DNA from: Cytobacillus purgationiresistens
Lineage (GTDB): Bacteria; Bacillota; Bacilli; Bacillales; Cytobacillaceae
Direction: 5' to 3'
Assembly: GCF_030813235.1 (NCBI RefSeq)
Contig: NZ_JAUSUB010000016.1
Span: 1 to 64,000, forward strand
Length of the DNA stretch: 64,000 nt
This document shows, in pieces, positions 34,990-44,272 of this stretch; the first letter of the stretch is position 1, and each line of letters starts with the position of its first letter. Under the pieces are notes generated by a model. That model ran no database searches, was not told the DNA's origin, and saw only the letters and a program-made list of their open reading frames with translations. Position numbers and translations under genes: made by a program.

Positions 34990-35424
34990 ATGAAGATATC
35001 CAGTAAAGGGGAGTATGCTCTGAGGGCTTTGATTGCATTGGGGAAAAAGCAAGGACAAGTCACTCCCATCAAGGAAATTTCCAAGGAGACACTTGTGCCC
35101 ATTCAGTACCTGGAGCAAATTCTGCTGCTTCTTAAAAGTCACGGATATGTAAAAAGTAAAAGAGGTGTTTATGGAGGTTATTCATTAAGAGAAGAGCCGA
35201 AAAGCATCATTATCGGGACAGTCATCCGCGATTTAGAGGGTCCGCTTGCACCGATGAGCTGTGTGAGTATAACAGCTTACGAGTATTGTCCGCTTGAAGA
35301 TCAAGGCTGTTTGCTAAAGCCGCTTTGGGCATTGGTGCGTGATGAGGTTGCTCGTCTTTTAGATCAGACAACCTTACAAGATTTATTAGAAGGAAATACA
35401 GATAAGGCACGGTTGCTGCCATAG
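34990..35424 (+). CDS. Rrf2 family regulator with three-cysteine motif
   Basis: A 144-residue winged-helix regulator: MKISSKGEYALRALIALG, HTH with PIQYLEQILLLLKSHGYV, wing KRGVYGGYSL. Three cysteines CVSITAYEYCPLEDQGC near residues 93-109 (C-x8-C-x6-C) resemble the Fe-S binding set of IscR/NsrR/RirA-type members, so it probably senses iron, NO or redox. CymR-type cysteine regulators lack them. ATG 34990 follows GGGGAAGG. It is divergent from the TauE-CDO-HpaB unit, its likely target. Confidence 0.85.
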   Translation: MKISSKGEYALRALIALGKKQGQVTPIKEISKETLVPIQYLEQILLLLKSHGYVKSKRGVYGGYSLREEPKSIIIGTVIRDLEGPLAPMSCVSITAYEYCPLEDQGCLLKPLWALVRDEVARLLDQTTLQDLLEGNTDKARLLP

Positions 35425-35450
35425 ACTTGTTCAGCTTTTAGTCAAGGTTA

Positions 35451-35489
35451 AAGAAAAGTAATGGTTCCTAGTTGATCATTACTTTTCTT
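35451..35489 (+). terminator. Terminator after Rrf2 gene
   Basis: AAGAAAAGTAATG and CATTACTTTTCTT, a 13-bp perfect stem with a 13-nt loop. Confidence 0.8.
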
Positions 35490-35538
35490 ACTAATCGGAA
35501 GAGATATTTTCTTATATCAAAGATGGGGGGGTAATAAC

Positions 35539-35703
35539 ATGCATTTTTTAAAATCATTAAATTTGAAAAATATCATAAAATTCAGATTCGTTAGTATACT
35601 TAAGATAATTGAATATTTACGGGAAGAGACCATGAGAAGAAACCCAATTAAAAACTCTTTTTTTGAAAGGGTTTACATTGGTGTTTCTTCTCTTTTACTT
35701 TGA
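35539..35703 (+). other. Possible 54-aa leader ORF overlapping the attenuator
   Basis: GGGGGGG and ATG 35539 open a 54-codon frame (MHFLKSLNLKNIIKFRF...) that runs through the leader hairpin and ends at TGA 35701-35703. It has a good ribosome site but no recognisable protein character beyond basic/hydrophobic residues. It could be chance, or translation could influence the hairpin. Confidence 0.3.
35634..35696 (+). terminator. Leader terminator of the ABC importer operon (candidate GlpP target)
   Basis: GAGAAGAAAC-CCAAT (35634-35648) pairs with ATTGG-t-GTTTCTTCTC (35677-35692) and is followed by TTTTACTTTG, about 35 bp before the importer's first gene. A terminator inside a leader, with a GlpP-like antiterminator gene at the operon's end, is the arrangement seen in glp operons. 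Confidence 0.7.
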
Positions 35704-35731
35704 CCAAAATCGAAAATTATTAGGGGGTTTA

Positions 35732-36766
35732 ATGATGAAAAAGAAATTATCGTTCATTATTACTGTATTTTTGATGATGAGTATATTGGTGCTTTCGGCT
35801 TGTGCTGGTGGGGATTCTGAGGGTGATGGAAAAGTTGGAGGGATCACCTTTTATTCTCCAGAAACACCTGATATGACAAAAGAGCTGGGAAAGAAATTTG
35901 AAGAGCTTCATGGCGGCTCTGTTAACGTGCAATACGCGGGTACGAATATACTTGTGAACCGCATGATGGCTGAAAAAGACAATCCGCAAGGTGACGTGTG
36001 GTATGGGGGCGGAGGAATTCTTCCCTTTGAAGCTGCTGCTGAAAAAGGAATTATAGGTGCGTATGTGCCTGATATTGCAAATGGCTGGGATACGGTTGAA
36101 GACGGGATTAAGGTCAAGCATCAAGATGGAAAGTATGTCGGGGTGGAAGTGTTTGTATTAGGTTTCGCTTATAACACGGAGCTTGTAAAGGAGGATGAAG
36201 CGCCAAAGACTTGGGATGATCTCCTTGATCCAAAGTGGAAAGGAAAAATTCAATTCCCAAATCCTGCCGCTTCCGGTACTGCAACACTCATGGTCTTGAA
36301 TCAAATGATGCAACGTGGTGAAGCAGAAGGATGGGACTATTTTAAGAAACTTGTAGATCAAGCCAGCTCTATGCCGGATTCAGGATCTGCTCCTACAAAA
36401 GCCGTTTCAATGGGTGAAGCTCATATTGGAGTGGGGTTCGATTTCATGGCTTATGAGCAAAAAGCCAATGGCGAAAGCGTAGATTTCGTTGTTCCGGATA
36501 AAACGCCAATCCTTGTTAATCCGGTATCAATTGTTGAAGGGGGGCCAAATCCAGAAGGCGGGAAAAAGCTAATTGACTTTTTGCTGTCAAAGGATGGCCA
36601 GCAAATTTTAGCCAACTGGTACCATATTCCGATTAATCCGGATGTCGAATCAAAAACGCCTCTTACACTTGAAGGTGTAAAGTCCCATGCGGTAGATCTT
36701 GATATTGATTGGGTCAACGATAACTATGACAGGGTGCGGAATGAATGGAAGGATAAATTTCAGTAA
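35732..36766 (+). CDS. ABC importer lipoprotein, FbpA/AfuA/PhnS-like
   Basis: A 344-residue extracytoplasmic binding protein. The signal peptide MMKKKLSFIITVFLMMSILVLSAC ends in lipobox LSAC, so the mature protein is lipid-anchored. Mature part begins TFYSPETPDMTKELGKKFEE and has the family-6 type segments GDVWYGGGG and PKTWDDLLDPKWKGK. Relatives bind ferric iron, 2-aminoethylphosphonate or sugar phosphates (AfuA). GGGGG precedes ATG 35732. The neighbours (HAD phosphatase, GlpP-like) favour a phosphorylated ligand. Confidence 0.85.
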   Translation: MMKKKLSFIITVFLMMSILVLSACAGGDSEGDGKVGGITFYSPETPDMTKELGKKFEELHGGSVNVQYAGTNILVNRMMAEKDNPQGDVWYGGGGILPFEAAAEKGIIGAYVPDIANGWDTVEDGIKVKHQDGKYVGVEVFVLGFAYNTELVKEDEAPKTWDDLLDPKWKGKIQFPNPAASGTATLMVLNQMMQRGEAEGWDYFKKLVDQASSMPDSGSAPTKAVSMGEAHIGVGFDFMAYEQKANGESVDFVVPDKTPILVNPVSIVEGGPNPEGGKKLIDFLLSKDGQQILANWYHIPINPDVESKTPLTLEGVKSHAVDLDIDWVNDNYDRVRNEWKDKFQ

Positions 36767-36788
36767 TACACATTAGGAGTGGTTGAGT

Positions 36789-37919
36789 ATGGGATCTGTA
36801 AAAGTTTCACAACTAACAAAAGAGTTCTCTGGCGTTCTTGCCCTTAAAAACGTAAGCCTTGACATCAAAGAGGGCGAGTTCTTCGCCCTTCTTGGTCCAT
36901 CGGGATGTGGAAAGACAACTACAATGCGATGTATTGCAGGTTTTGAACAGCCGACATCAGGCATCATCCAACTCGGTGAGACAGAAGTAAACCATATTCC
37001 TCCGAATAGAAGAAATTGTGGAATGGTATTCCAAAGCTATGCGCTTTTTCCCCATATGAATGTATTTGATAATGTAGCGTATAGTTTGAATATCAAGCAG
37101 TTGAATGCCAGCAATTTGGTGGCCAAACTGCCAGTTTATTTAAGACTGCTTAATAGAAAACTAGGAAATTATCCGAAGTATATTGAGCAGAAAGTGATGG
37201 AAATTCTAGAGTATGTTGAGCTAGATCAATATGCAATGCGCTTAACGAGTGAATTGTCAGGCGGTCAGCAGCAGCGTGTTGCTTTGGCCAGATCTCTTCT
37301 GATGGAACCGGCAGTCTTGCTGATGGATGAACCATTATCAAACCTAGATCAAAAATTACGCCACTCGATGCGTAATACAATCCGCAGAATTCAGCAGGAT
37401 TTAGGTATTACTACCATCTTCGTAACGCATGATCAAGAAGAAGCGATGAGCATGGCAGACAGAGTGGCGGTTATGGATAGTGGGGAAGTGAAGCAGATTG
37501 GAACGCCAATTGAACTATACAGCAGGCCTTCCACACCTTTCATAGCAAATTTTGTTGGCACATCAAACGTGTTAAAAGGCTCTGTGATTGGGCAAGAGAA
37601 TGGTTTTTCAATAATAAAAGGAAAAGGCTTCATCTTAAAATCTACTAATCATGCGGATCAAACCGAAGTGAACTTAATTGTGCGGCCAGAAAATATTAAA
37701 GCTTTCAAGCCAGGAACAATCAACGAGGACAAACTAACCAATATTATCGATGGCACAGTACTAGTTTCAACCTATTTAGGTTCAATCGTTCGATATGACA
37801 TAAAAGTGGATGAGTACCAGCTGGTTGTTGATACTACATTTGTGCCTGGAGAAGCGATATTGACTGAAGGAGAAAAGGTTCAATTGTCTATCGACCCTGA
37901 GAGGGTGTTAATCATATGA
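36789..37919 (+). CDS. ABC importer ATPase (FbpC/PotA-type)
   Basis: A 376-residue ATPase: Walker A GPSGCGKTT, Q-loop FQSYALFPHM, signature LSGGQQQRVALARSL, Walker B LLMDEPLSNLD, and a C-terminal TOBE domain from about residue 290. An insertion after the Q-loop (NASNLVAKLPVYLRLLNRKL) makes it longer than typical there. ATG 36789 is 9 bp after AGGAG. It overlaps the permease gene by 4 bp. Confidence 0.92.
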   Translation: MGSVKVSQLTKEFSGVLALKNVSLDIKEGEFFALLGPSGCGKTTTMRCIAGFEQPTSGIIQLGETEVNHIPPNRRNCGMVFQSYALFPHMNVFDNVAYSLNIKQLNASNLVAKLPVYLRLLNRKLGNYPKYIEQKVMEILEYVELDQYAMRLTSELSGGQQQRVALARSLLMEPAVLLMDEPLSNLDQKLRHSMRNTIRRIQQDLGITTIFVTHDQEEAMSMADRVAVMDSGEVKQIGTPIELYSRPSTPFIANFVGTSNVLKGSVIGQENGFSIIKGKGFILKSTNHADQTEVNLIVRPENIKAFKPGTINEDKLTNIIDGTVLVSTYLGSIVRYDIKVDEYQLVVDTTFVPGEAILTEGEKVQLSIDPERVLII

Positions 37920-39616
37920 AAAATTGGCTGAGTTCCTTCAATGGGTTAAGCGTCGTTAAGATCCTTATCTATGTTTTCTTTGGCGTTTTCCTGCTCCTTC
38001 CGCTCATATCAGTATTCCTTGTAAGCTTTACAAGTGAACCAATCAATCTATTAGGGTCAATTGCTGATCCGAATATTTTAAGTTCAACGATTGAGAAATT
38101 TAAAAATGTATCATTTGCTAATTATGAAAAGATTTTTACGAATTTAACCTATCTTTCAGCAGTAAAGAACAGCTTGGGGCTTGCGATTCTTGTGTCCCTT
38201 ATTGTTATTGTGATGTGCATTCCGATTGCCTATGGAATTGCCCGGACAAAGATGCCATTTAAGAAAACAATCGCTGCTCTCTGTACGATTCCGCTGATTG
38301 TACCAACGTTTATATCAGCATATGCAATCATCATTATGTTTGGCCGCGCGGGCTGGGTAACATACATTTATCAATCGCTGGGTGGGGAGGGGATGCTGCT
38401 TGACCCTTACTCTATGGCAGGCATCGTGCTGGTACAGGTTTTCTTCTTTTTTCCATATGCACTTTGGCCGATGGTGGCAGCTTTTAAGGTAAGTGATATC
38501 TCACTTGAAGAGGCTTCGCTTAATCTCGGAGCCAAGAATTGGTTCACGTTTATTTTTGTAACTTTTCCATTAGCCATTCCTGGTTTGATTTCAAGTGCGC
38601 TATTAATATTTACCGTTTCATTTTCAGATTTTGGAACGCCAATTATATTGGCTCCGAAAGATCTTAACCTGCTTGTTGTTGAAGCATACCGTGAGATCGC
38701 CGGGTTTTTCAATTGGGGTGGAGCGGCCATTCTAACTGTCATCATGGTTTTAGTAGCAGCGTTTTTCTTCTGGCTGCAGCATCTTTTCACTAAGGGTAAG
38801 AATTATGGTTCTGTATCAGGGAAACCGAAGCAACAAAAACTTAATGATACCAAATGGCTAACGCGCACACTTTCTGGCTATTCTTTGATTCTAGTGATCG
38901 TTCCTCTATTAGCCATGCTATCTATTGTGCTTCAATCCGTAGCAACGACGTGGGGAAGTAATCCGTTGCCGAATGGTTACACTTTTGCACACTATCAAAC
39001 GATTTTTACAAGCTCTTTAGGCAATATTCAAAACAGCATTATCCTCGCACTAGGCGCACTCGTTTTAAGTGTGGTTATAGCTACATTTGTTTCCTATTTT
39101 GTAGTGAGACAAAACTCATCCAGGCTTGATTTTATGACGTCCATTCCACTTGTCGTACCCGGCATTGCCTTTGGAATCGCTTTGATCCAAACATTCAATA
39201 CTGCACCGCTTCATTTGACAGGAACAGCATTGCTCCTAATTGTTGCCTATACGATTAGGCGGCTGCCGTATATGGTCCGTTCAACAATGGGGACGATGCG
39301 AGCGATTAAGCAGGACATTGAAGAAGCGGCCATTAACCTAGGGGCTACTCCTTTAACTGCTGCGATTACAATCATTGGACCATTAATGCTGCCCGGCATT
39401 GCAGCGGGATCCATTCTTGTATTTATCACGGTAATTAAAGAAACGAGTATATCAATACTATTAGCTCCGGCAGATTGGGCGCCTATGAGCTTAGCAATCT
39501 TCCAAAATATTTTGCGCGGTGAGTATTACACAGCAGCAGCGATGTCCGTTGTGCTTGTTGTGATCGTTTTGATTTTACAGGCTGTTGGCAATCGCATTTC
39601 AAAAAATCAACTATAA
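37916..39616 (+). CDS. Fused double-domain ABC permease (FbpB/AfuB type)
   Basis: A 566-residue permease made of two tandem permease domains, each with about six helices and an EAA loop: EEASLNLGAKNWFTFIFVTFPLAIPG near residue 200 and EEAAINLGATPLTAAITIIGPLMLPG near 470. This fused form is standard for the iron/AfuABC branch, so no second permease gene is needed. ATGA overlap with the ATPase gene. Confidence 0.9.
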   Translation: MKNWLSSFNGLSVVKILIYVFFGVFLLLPLISVFLVSFTSEPINLLGSIADPNILSSTIEKFKNVSFANYEKIFTNLTYLSAVKNSLGLAILVSLIVIVMCIPIAYGIARTKMPFKKTIAALCTIPLIVPTFISAYAIIIMFGRAGWVTYIYQSLGGEGMLLDPYSMAGIVLVQVFFFFPYALWPMVAAFKVSDISLEEASLNLGAKNWFTFIFVTFPLAIPGLISSALLIFTVSFSDFGTPIILAPKDLNLLVVEAYREIAGFFNWGGAAILTVIMVLVAAFFFWLQHLFTKGKNYGSVSGKPKQQKLNDTKWLTRTLSGYSLILVIVPLLAMLSIVLQSVATTWGSNPLPNGYTFAHYQTIFTSSLGNIQNSIILALGALVLSVVIATFVSYFVVRQNSSRLDFMTSIPLVVPGIAFGIALIQTFNTAPLHLTGTALLLIVAYTIRRLPYMVRSTMGTMRAIKQDIEEAAINLGATPLTAAITIIGPLMLPGIAAGSILVFITVIKETSISILLAPADWAPMSLAIFQNILRGEYYTAAAMSVVLVVIVLILQAVGNRISKNQL

Positions 39617-39637
39617 GATGGATGGTGGAGAAGCACA

Positions 39638-40414
39638 TTGACTAGAGGGTTTATCTTTGATTTGGATGGAACAGTTTATTTAGGTGAACAATTGATAGAA
39701 GGAGCGGCAGAAGCAATTGCCACGCTCAAACAACGGGGAGATAAGGTAGTTTATTTAACGAACAAATCTATTTCGTCCCGAATGGACTATGTAGAAAAGC
39801 TAAAAGGGCTTGGCATAGAGGTTGGATTGGATGAAGTAATCAATTCGAATTTTATAACAGCAAAGTTTTTAAAACAATTTCTTGAGACTGGGGAAGCAGC
39901 ACTTGTGATTGGAGAACAGCCTCTCTTAGAAGAACTGGCTGATGAGGGAATTCCAATTACTCGTGATGCAAAACAAGCTAGGGTTGTTGTATTAGGATGG
40001 GACCGCCAATTTAACTATGAAAAAATTAATCTTGCTTTTCAAGCATGGTTGAACAAAGCAACAATCATCGCGACAAATCCCGATAGAACATGTCCAGTAC
40101 TAGGAGGAGAAATCCCAGATTGCGGCGCAATGATCGGTGCGCTTGAAGGTGCAACGGGTCAAAGAATTGAGTCAATAACAGGCAAACCATCTAAATGGAT
40201 GGCGGAATATGTTGTATCCAAAGTGCTGAAGCTACATCCTTCTCAATGCTATATGGTTGGTGACAGACTTGAGACTGATATCAAGATGGCAATCGAGAAT
40301 GGCTTGCAATCCGTGCTTGTTCTTACCGGAGTGACCAACAAAGAAATGTTATCAAATTCTTTGCATAAGCCTTCATTTGTTATTGATAGTATAAAAGAGG
40401 TGGTCGCTTTATAG
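39638..40414 (+). CDS. HAD-IIA phosphatase (NagD/YutF-like)
   Basis: A 258-residue HAD hydrolase, cap type IIA. Motif I is FDLDGTVYLGE (nucleophile Asp), motif II YLTNKS, Lys in ITGKPSKWM and motif IV MVGDRLETDIKMA. TTG 39638 follows GGTGGAG. Members dephosphorylate nucleotides, glycerol phosphates or 4-nitrophenyl phosphate. Encoded 21 bp after the importer permease, it probably acts on the imported compound. Confidence 0.88.
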   Translation: MTRGFIFDLDGTVYLGEQLIEGAAEAIATLKQRGDKVVYLTNKSISSRMDYVEKLKGLGIEVGLDEVINSNFITAKFLKQFLETGEAALVIGEQPLLEELADEGIPITRDAKQARVVVLGWDRQFNYEKINLAFQAWLNKATIIATNPDRTCPVLGGEIPDCGAMIGALEGATGQRIESITGKPSKWMAEYVVSKVLKLHPSQCYMVGDRLETDIKMAIENGLQSVLVLTGVTNKEMLSNSLHKPSFVIDSIKEVVAL

Positions 40415-40972
40415 ATCAAAGTTCCACATAGAAGGGTTGCCGGATGAAACAGCTAAAGCTCCAGCTTCAAGTGCAGATAGAATATCGTTTTTTTCCTGAA
40501 TTAATCCGCCGACGATAAGGGGAAGCTTGAGCTGGTGCGACAACTGATCGATTACTTTTGGCATCAAGCCCGGCAATACCTCGACTGCATCGGGTTTACA
40601 CGATTTCACCATTTCAACTCCTTTTATGATTGCTGCCCTGTCAATTAAAAAAATTCGTTGGATGGTGATCAATCCTTCTTGTTTGGCAAACTTTATCATG
40701 TTCACTTTTGTTGAGATAATGCCAGTCGGTTTCCAAACATCCGCGATGTATTTTATAGCACTCTTCGTATTTGACAAGCCTTCAATAAAGTCGAGATGAA
40801 TAAAAATATACATGCCAGCATCACGCAGTTGTTTAATATAACTTTCAACCGTTGAGATATCCCCAATTAAGAGAAAAGCAATATTTGCAGAGCTCTTAAT
40901 CGCCTTTTTGATATCTTTCTCAGCTTTAATCGAAGCGATAATTTGAGATTCTACCATGTTAACAAGTTCCAT
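40409..40972 (-). CDS. Glycerol-3-phosphate-responsive antiterminator (GlpP-like)
   Basis: A 187-residue TIM-barrel protein of the GlpP family: HLDFIEGLSNTKSAIKYIADV, STKVNMIKFAKQEGLITIQRIFLID, DAVEVLPGLMPKVI and PLIVGGLIQEKNDILSALEAGALAVSSG are conserved segments. GlpP binds glycerol-3-phosphate and glp leader mRNA to prevent termination. GAGGTGGG precedes the ATG. Its 3' end overlaps the convergent HAD gene by 6 bp. The likely target is the leader hairpin at 35634, though a distant glpFK/glpD is also possible. Confidence 0.88.
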   Translation of the reverse strand: MELVNMVESQIIASIKAEKDIKKAIKSSANIAFLLIGDISTVESYIKQLRDAGMYIFIHLDFIEGLSNTKSAIKYIADVWKPTGIISTKVNMIKFAKQEGLITIQRIFLIDRAAIIKGVEMVKSCKPDAVEVLPGLMPKVIDQLSHQLKLPLIVGGLIQEKNDILSALEAGALAVSSGNPSMWNFDL

Positions 40973-41136
40973 ATTATTCCCACCTCAATCTATTTTTATT
41001 GAAAATTTGATCAATTATATATAAAGAAGTTTACCATATCTATGTAAAAATACGTGGAATGTACTCCTTATTTTAAACTGCAGCAAAAGTTAAACCAAAT
41101 CTATATGATGCCAGTGGTTAATCATTGCAAATAATA

Positions 41137-41182
41137 AAGGTCAATCATTACTACATGTTTACCATGTAAGATGATTGACCTT
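41137..41182 (-). terminator. Terminator after the nucleotidase gene
   Basis: AAGGTCAATCAT and ATGATTGACCTT (12 bp) with an inner ACATG/CATGT helix; read on the minus strand it runs into TTTATT. Confidence 0.85.
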
Positions 41183-41201
41183 ATTATATGAAAAACCTAG
41201 T

Positions 41202-43205
41202 TTACTGAATTGGCATTTTGATGCCGTAACGGCCAAACCCATTGCTGCCTTCACCAATAATGTCGATGCCGCTTCCTTCTTGGATGGCATTTCTTGCTTC
41301 TGGAGAAGACTCGAACGTAATATTGACATCATCTTCGATTGGAGCAAATGTCCAGTTTTCATCAGCTGAAGGGTCAATTGTACCCTCTTCAAAAATATAG
41401 TCAATGATCACTTGGCGGTTTTCATCTGGGAACATTTCTTGTGCTGTTTGATTTCTCACACCAGGGAAGTTGCCATTTGCACGGTAGTTATTTGTCACTA
41501 CAATGAATTCCTGATTTAGATCAATGGCTTCTCCGTTATATTGCAGGTTTTTAATTCTATTGGCCTCTGGATGAACAACATTTCCATCAAGGTCATATTT
41601 GGCTTGCTCTGTTACATCAATCTCATAGGTAACGCCATCAATCACATCATAGTTGTAAGTTGGGAAGTCATTATTGATCAATGGTTGCTCATTATTCGAA
41701 GAAGGGTCAATTTGGTTGAATTGTCCAGCTGACATTTCCAGCCACTCCTTCACATCTGCTCCTTTGATTTTTACAGAAGCTACTGTGTTTGGATATAAAT
41801 ATAAGTCTGATACGTTTTTAATCGCAATGGTTCCTTCAGGAATATAGGTATAGTAGCTTGCTCCGTTTCGTCCGCCTGCTTTAAATGGTGCCCCAGCTGA
41901 AAGGACAGGTGTATTCTCGTCGGGTGTGCCAGCCAGCTTTTTATCCATATACCAGCTTTGCGCATTTGTCACAATTTGAATAGATGGATCGTCTTTAACT
42001 AATGCAAAGTAGCTGTGAATATCAGCTGTTGTTTCGCCCACAGGCTGACGTACATAGTTTAAAGTGCCCTCATGTTCCTTCTTCACTGCTTTTAAAATGA
42101 GAGGATCTGGTTTGGCTACACTTTCTTTTACCGTTTTTCCATCAACTGTTTTTGTTTGATATATACCTCTTAGTTCAGTTTGTCCATTTGTAACGGACCA
42201 TTTTCCTTTTTGCTTTGTAAGAGACAAGTCTATCACGCCTAGATGGCTCCCCCAATTTCCAGGCATCACAACTGGAACGCCGTTGATTGTACCTTTTTCT
42301 TTATCTACACCAGGGAGTTCGTTAAAGTCTCCTGGGAATAGTTTATGGTTATGACCTGAAACAATGGCGTCAATTCCGTCAACCTTTGTAAGCTCATACG
42401 TAGCATCTTCTGCCATCTCAACGTATTCTGCCTCGCCCATACCTGAGTGTGCCAACACAACAATGACATCAGCACCAGCTTTTTTCATCTTAGGAATGAC
42501 TGATTCAACAGACTGGACGATATCCTTCGTATACACTTTGCCTTCAAGATTTGCTTTATCCCACTGTGTAATTTGCGGAGTTACGGCACCTGTTACACCA
42601 ACTTTAATAATATGTGGAAGTCCTCGTTCATCTTTAACAAGTTTCTTAATGATTTTATAGGGTTCGAAGTAGTTTTTGTCTTTTCCTTTGCCATTTCCTT
42701 CTTTAAACACATTCGCATTTACATAAGGGAAAGGAGCATCATTCAACACTTCATCAAGGAAATTAAGCCCATAGTTGAATTCGTGGTTTCCAACCGTTGC
42801 TGCATCATAATTTAATAATCTCATAGCCTTAAAGACCGGGTGCTTTTCCCCTTTTTTAAGTGGATCAATCTTTGCTTTATAATCTCCGAGTGGATTTCCT
42901 TGGATCAGGTCACCATTATCGAATAGTACATTATTTCTATTTTCTTTTCTCGCTTCTTTAATAAGCGTTGCTGTTTTAGCTAAACCAAACTCAATCGTTT
43001 CTTTATCTTGATAATAATCATAGTTATATAAGTGGGTATGTATATCTGTTGTGCCCAAAATGCGCAAATCGACCTTATGAGTAAATTTGTCTTTTAGTTT
43101 CCCAAGGCTTTCTGTGGATGCAGCATGTGCTGGTTGAATGGACATCGTGAAGGCGGAAAGGCCTAAGACAAGTGCCAAGATTACTTTACTTATTTGTTTT
43201 CTCAA
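41202..43205 (-). CDS. Secreted 2',3'-cyclic-nucleotide phosphodiesterase/3'-nucleotidase
   Basis: A 667-residue exported enzyme like CpdB and the first half of B. subtilis YfkN. A signal peptide (about residues 1-28, ending AHA) precedes the calcineurin-type metal site: GTTDIHTHLY, DNGDLIQGN, GNHEFNYG, VLAHSG and GHNHKLFPG. The C-terminal 5'-nucleotidase domain starts near residue 380. There is no LPxTG anchor, so it should be free or loosely wall-bound. It scavenges phosphate from extracellular nucleotides. PhoP control is plausible but I see no clear site. Confidence 0.9.
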   Translation of the reverse strand: MRKQISKVILALVLGLSAFTMSIQPAHAASTESLGKLKDKFTHKVDLRILGTTDIHTHLYNYDYYQDKETIEFGLAKTATLIKEARKENRNNVLFDNGDLIQGNPLGDYKAKIDPLKKGEKHPVFKAMRLLNYDAATVGNHEFNYGLNFLDEVLNDAPFPYVNANVFKEGNGKGKDKNYFEPYKIIKKLVKDERGLPHIIKVGVTGAVTPQITQWDKANLEGKVYTKDIVQSVESVIPKMKKAGADVIVVLAHSGMGEAEYVEMAEDATYELTKVDGIDAIVSGHNHKLFPGDFNELPGVDKEKGTINGVPVVMPGNWGSHLGVIDLSLTKQKGKWSVTNGQTELRGIYQTKTVDGKTVKESVAKPDPLILKAVKKEHEGTLNYVRQPVGETTADIHSYFALVKDDPSIQIVTNAQSWYMDKKLAGTPDENTPVLSAGAPFKAGGRNGASYYTYIPEGTIAIKNVSDLYLYPNTVASVKIKGADVKEWLEMSAGQFNQIDPSSNNEQPLINNDFPTYNYDVIDGVTYEIDVTEQAKYDLDGNVVHPEANRIKNLQYNGEAIDLNQEFIVVTNNYRANGNFPGVRNQTAQEMFPDENRQVIIDYIFEEGTIDPSADENWTFAPIEDDVNITFESSPEARNAIQEGSGIDIIGEGSNGFGRYGIKMPIQ

Positions 43206-43465
43206 AAAAATTCCATCTCCTTTTTATAGTAGAATAGTGTGATATTCACCATAATAGTAACTATTTTCCGACTAGTTTGAGAATGGGTATAAAGTTTCGT
43301 TTATTGTAAAATTATTATTACGCAATTGTAATATAACCTATAATTTTCCTGTTTTGTTAGACTTTTATACCATCTTAGCTTTTAAAGCTAGGGGGAGAGT
43401 AAGGGATACATGGCAGGATTATCAATGAAAATTAGCGAAAATACTTTATGAAAGGTGGAGGCAAA

Positions 43466-44260
43466 ATGTTGAAAACGATAGAGAGAGCGAAAAGAATAGC
43501 ATGTGAAGCAGCGATTGAAGCAGGGAATTTAGCGAAATCTAAATTTAATAAGGTTACGGAGTTAATCGATAAGGGTGAGGATGGTGATCTTGTAACAGAG
43601 GCGGATTTTCTTGCTGAAGAAGTGATTCTTCATCATATAAGAAAGGCTTTTCCTGACCATCGCATTCAAAGTGAAGAGGCAGGAGATAATGGCTTGAAAA
43701 GCGAGTGGCATTGGCAAATTGATCCGTTGGATGGGACAAATAATTTTGCTGCAGGTATCCCGGTTTTTTCAACATCTATCACTTTGATAAATAAAAACAA
43801 GCCTGTTCTGGGTGTGATCTATGAACCAGTGGTCGACCGTCTTTATGTATCATCATTAAATGGAGGGACATTATGTAATGACAAACCAGTGTTTGTGGAG
43901 AATAAGAATACAAAGCTAACAGTTGGATGGATTCAAGGCCATGCGGTGCTGAATGAAGAAAGAGCAGTGAAGTTGAGGCAGCACATTGATGTCAACTGTA
44001 AACGCATGCTCCGATTATGGGCGCCAACCATTGTTTGGTGCATGTTGGCTAGAGGAGATGCTGATGGTGTGATTCTTTATAACTCTGAAGGTGAAGACCT
44101 TTATTCAGGGATACTTATGGTTAAGGAAGCGGGAGGCATCGTCATTGATTTTCAAGGGAATGAAGTGAAGGAAATCAGTGCTGAGCCATACTTTATCGCT
44201 TGTCATCCCGCTAATAAAGAATATTTTTTAAATCTAGTGCGTGAAGGGTTAAATCATTAG
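43466..44260 (+). CDS. Inositol monophosphatase family protein
   Basis: A 264-residue lithium-sensitive-type phosphatase fold: GDLVTEADFLAEE, EEAG, IDPLDGTNNFAAGIPVF (metal ligands D-x-L-D-G) near residue 85 and GILMVKEAGGIVIDFQG near the C-terminus. Usual PGDG/WDxAA motif 3 is altered to DLYSG, so substrate (inositol-P, fructose bisphosphate, NADP, PAP) is open. ATG 43466 is 5 bp after GGTGGAGG. Confidence 0.85.
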   Translation: MLKTIERAKRIACEAAIEAGNLAKSKFNKVTELIDKGEDGDLVTEADFLAEEVILHHIRKAFPDHRIQSEEAGDNGLKSEWHWQIDPLDGTNNFAAGIPVFSTSITLINKNKPVLGVIYEPVVDRLYVSSLNGGTLCNDKPVFVENKNTKLTVGWIQGHAVLNEERAVKLRQHIDVNCKRMLRLWAPTIVWCMLARGDADGVILYNSEGEDLYSGILMVKEAGGIVIDFQGNEVKEISAEPYFIACHPANKEYFLNLVREGLNH

Positions 44261-44272
44261 GAGGAATGCAGC

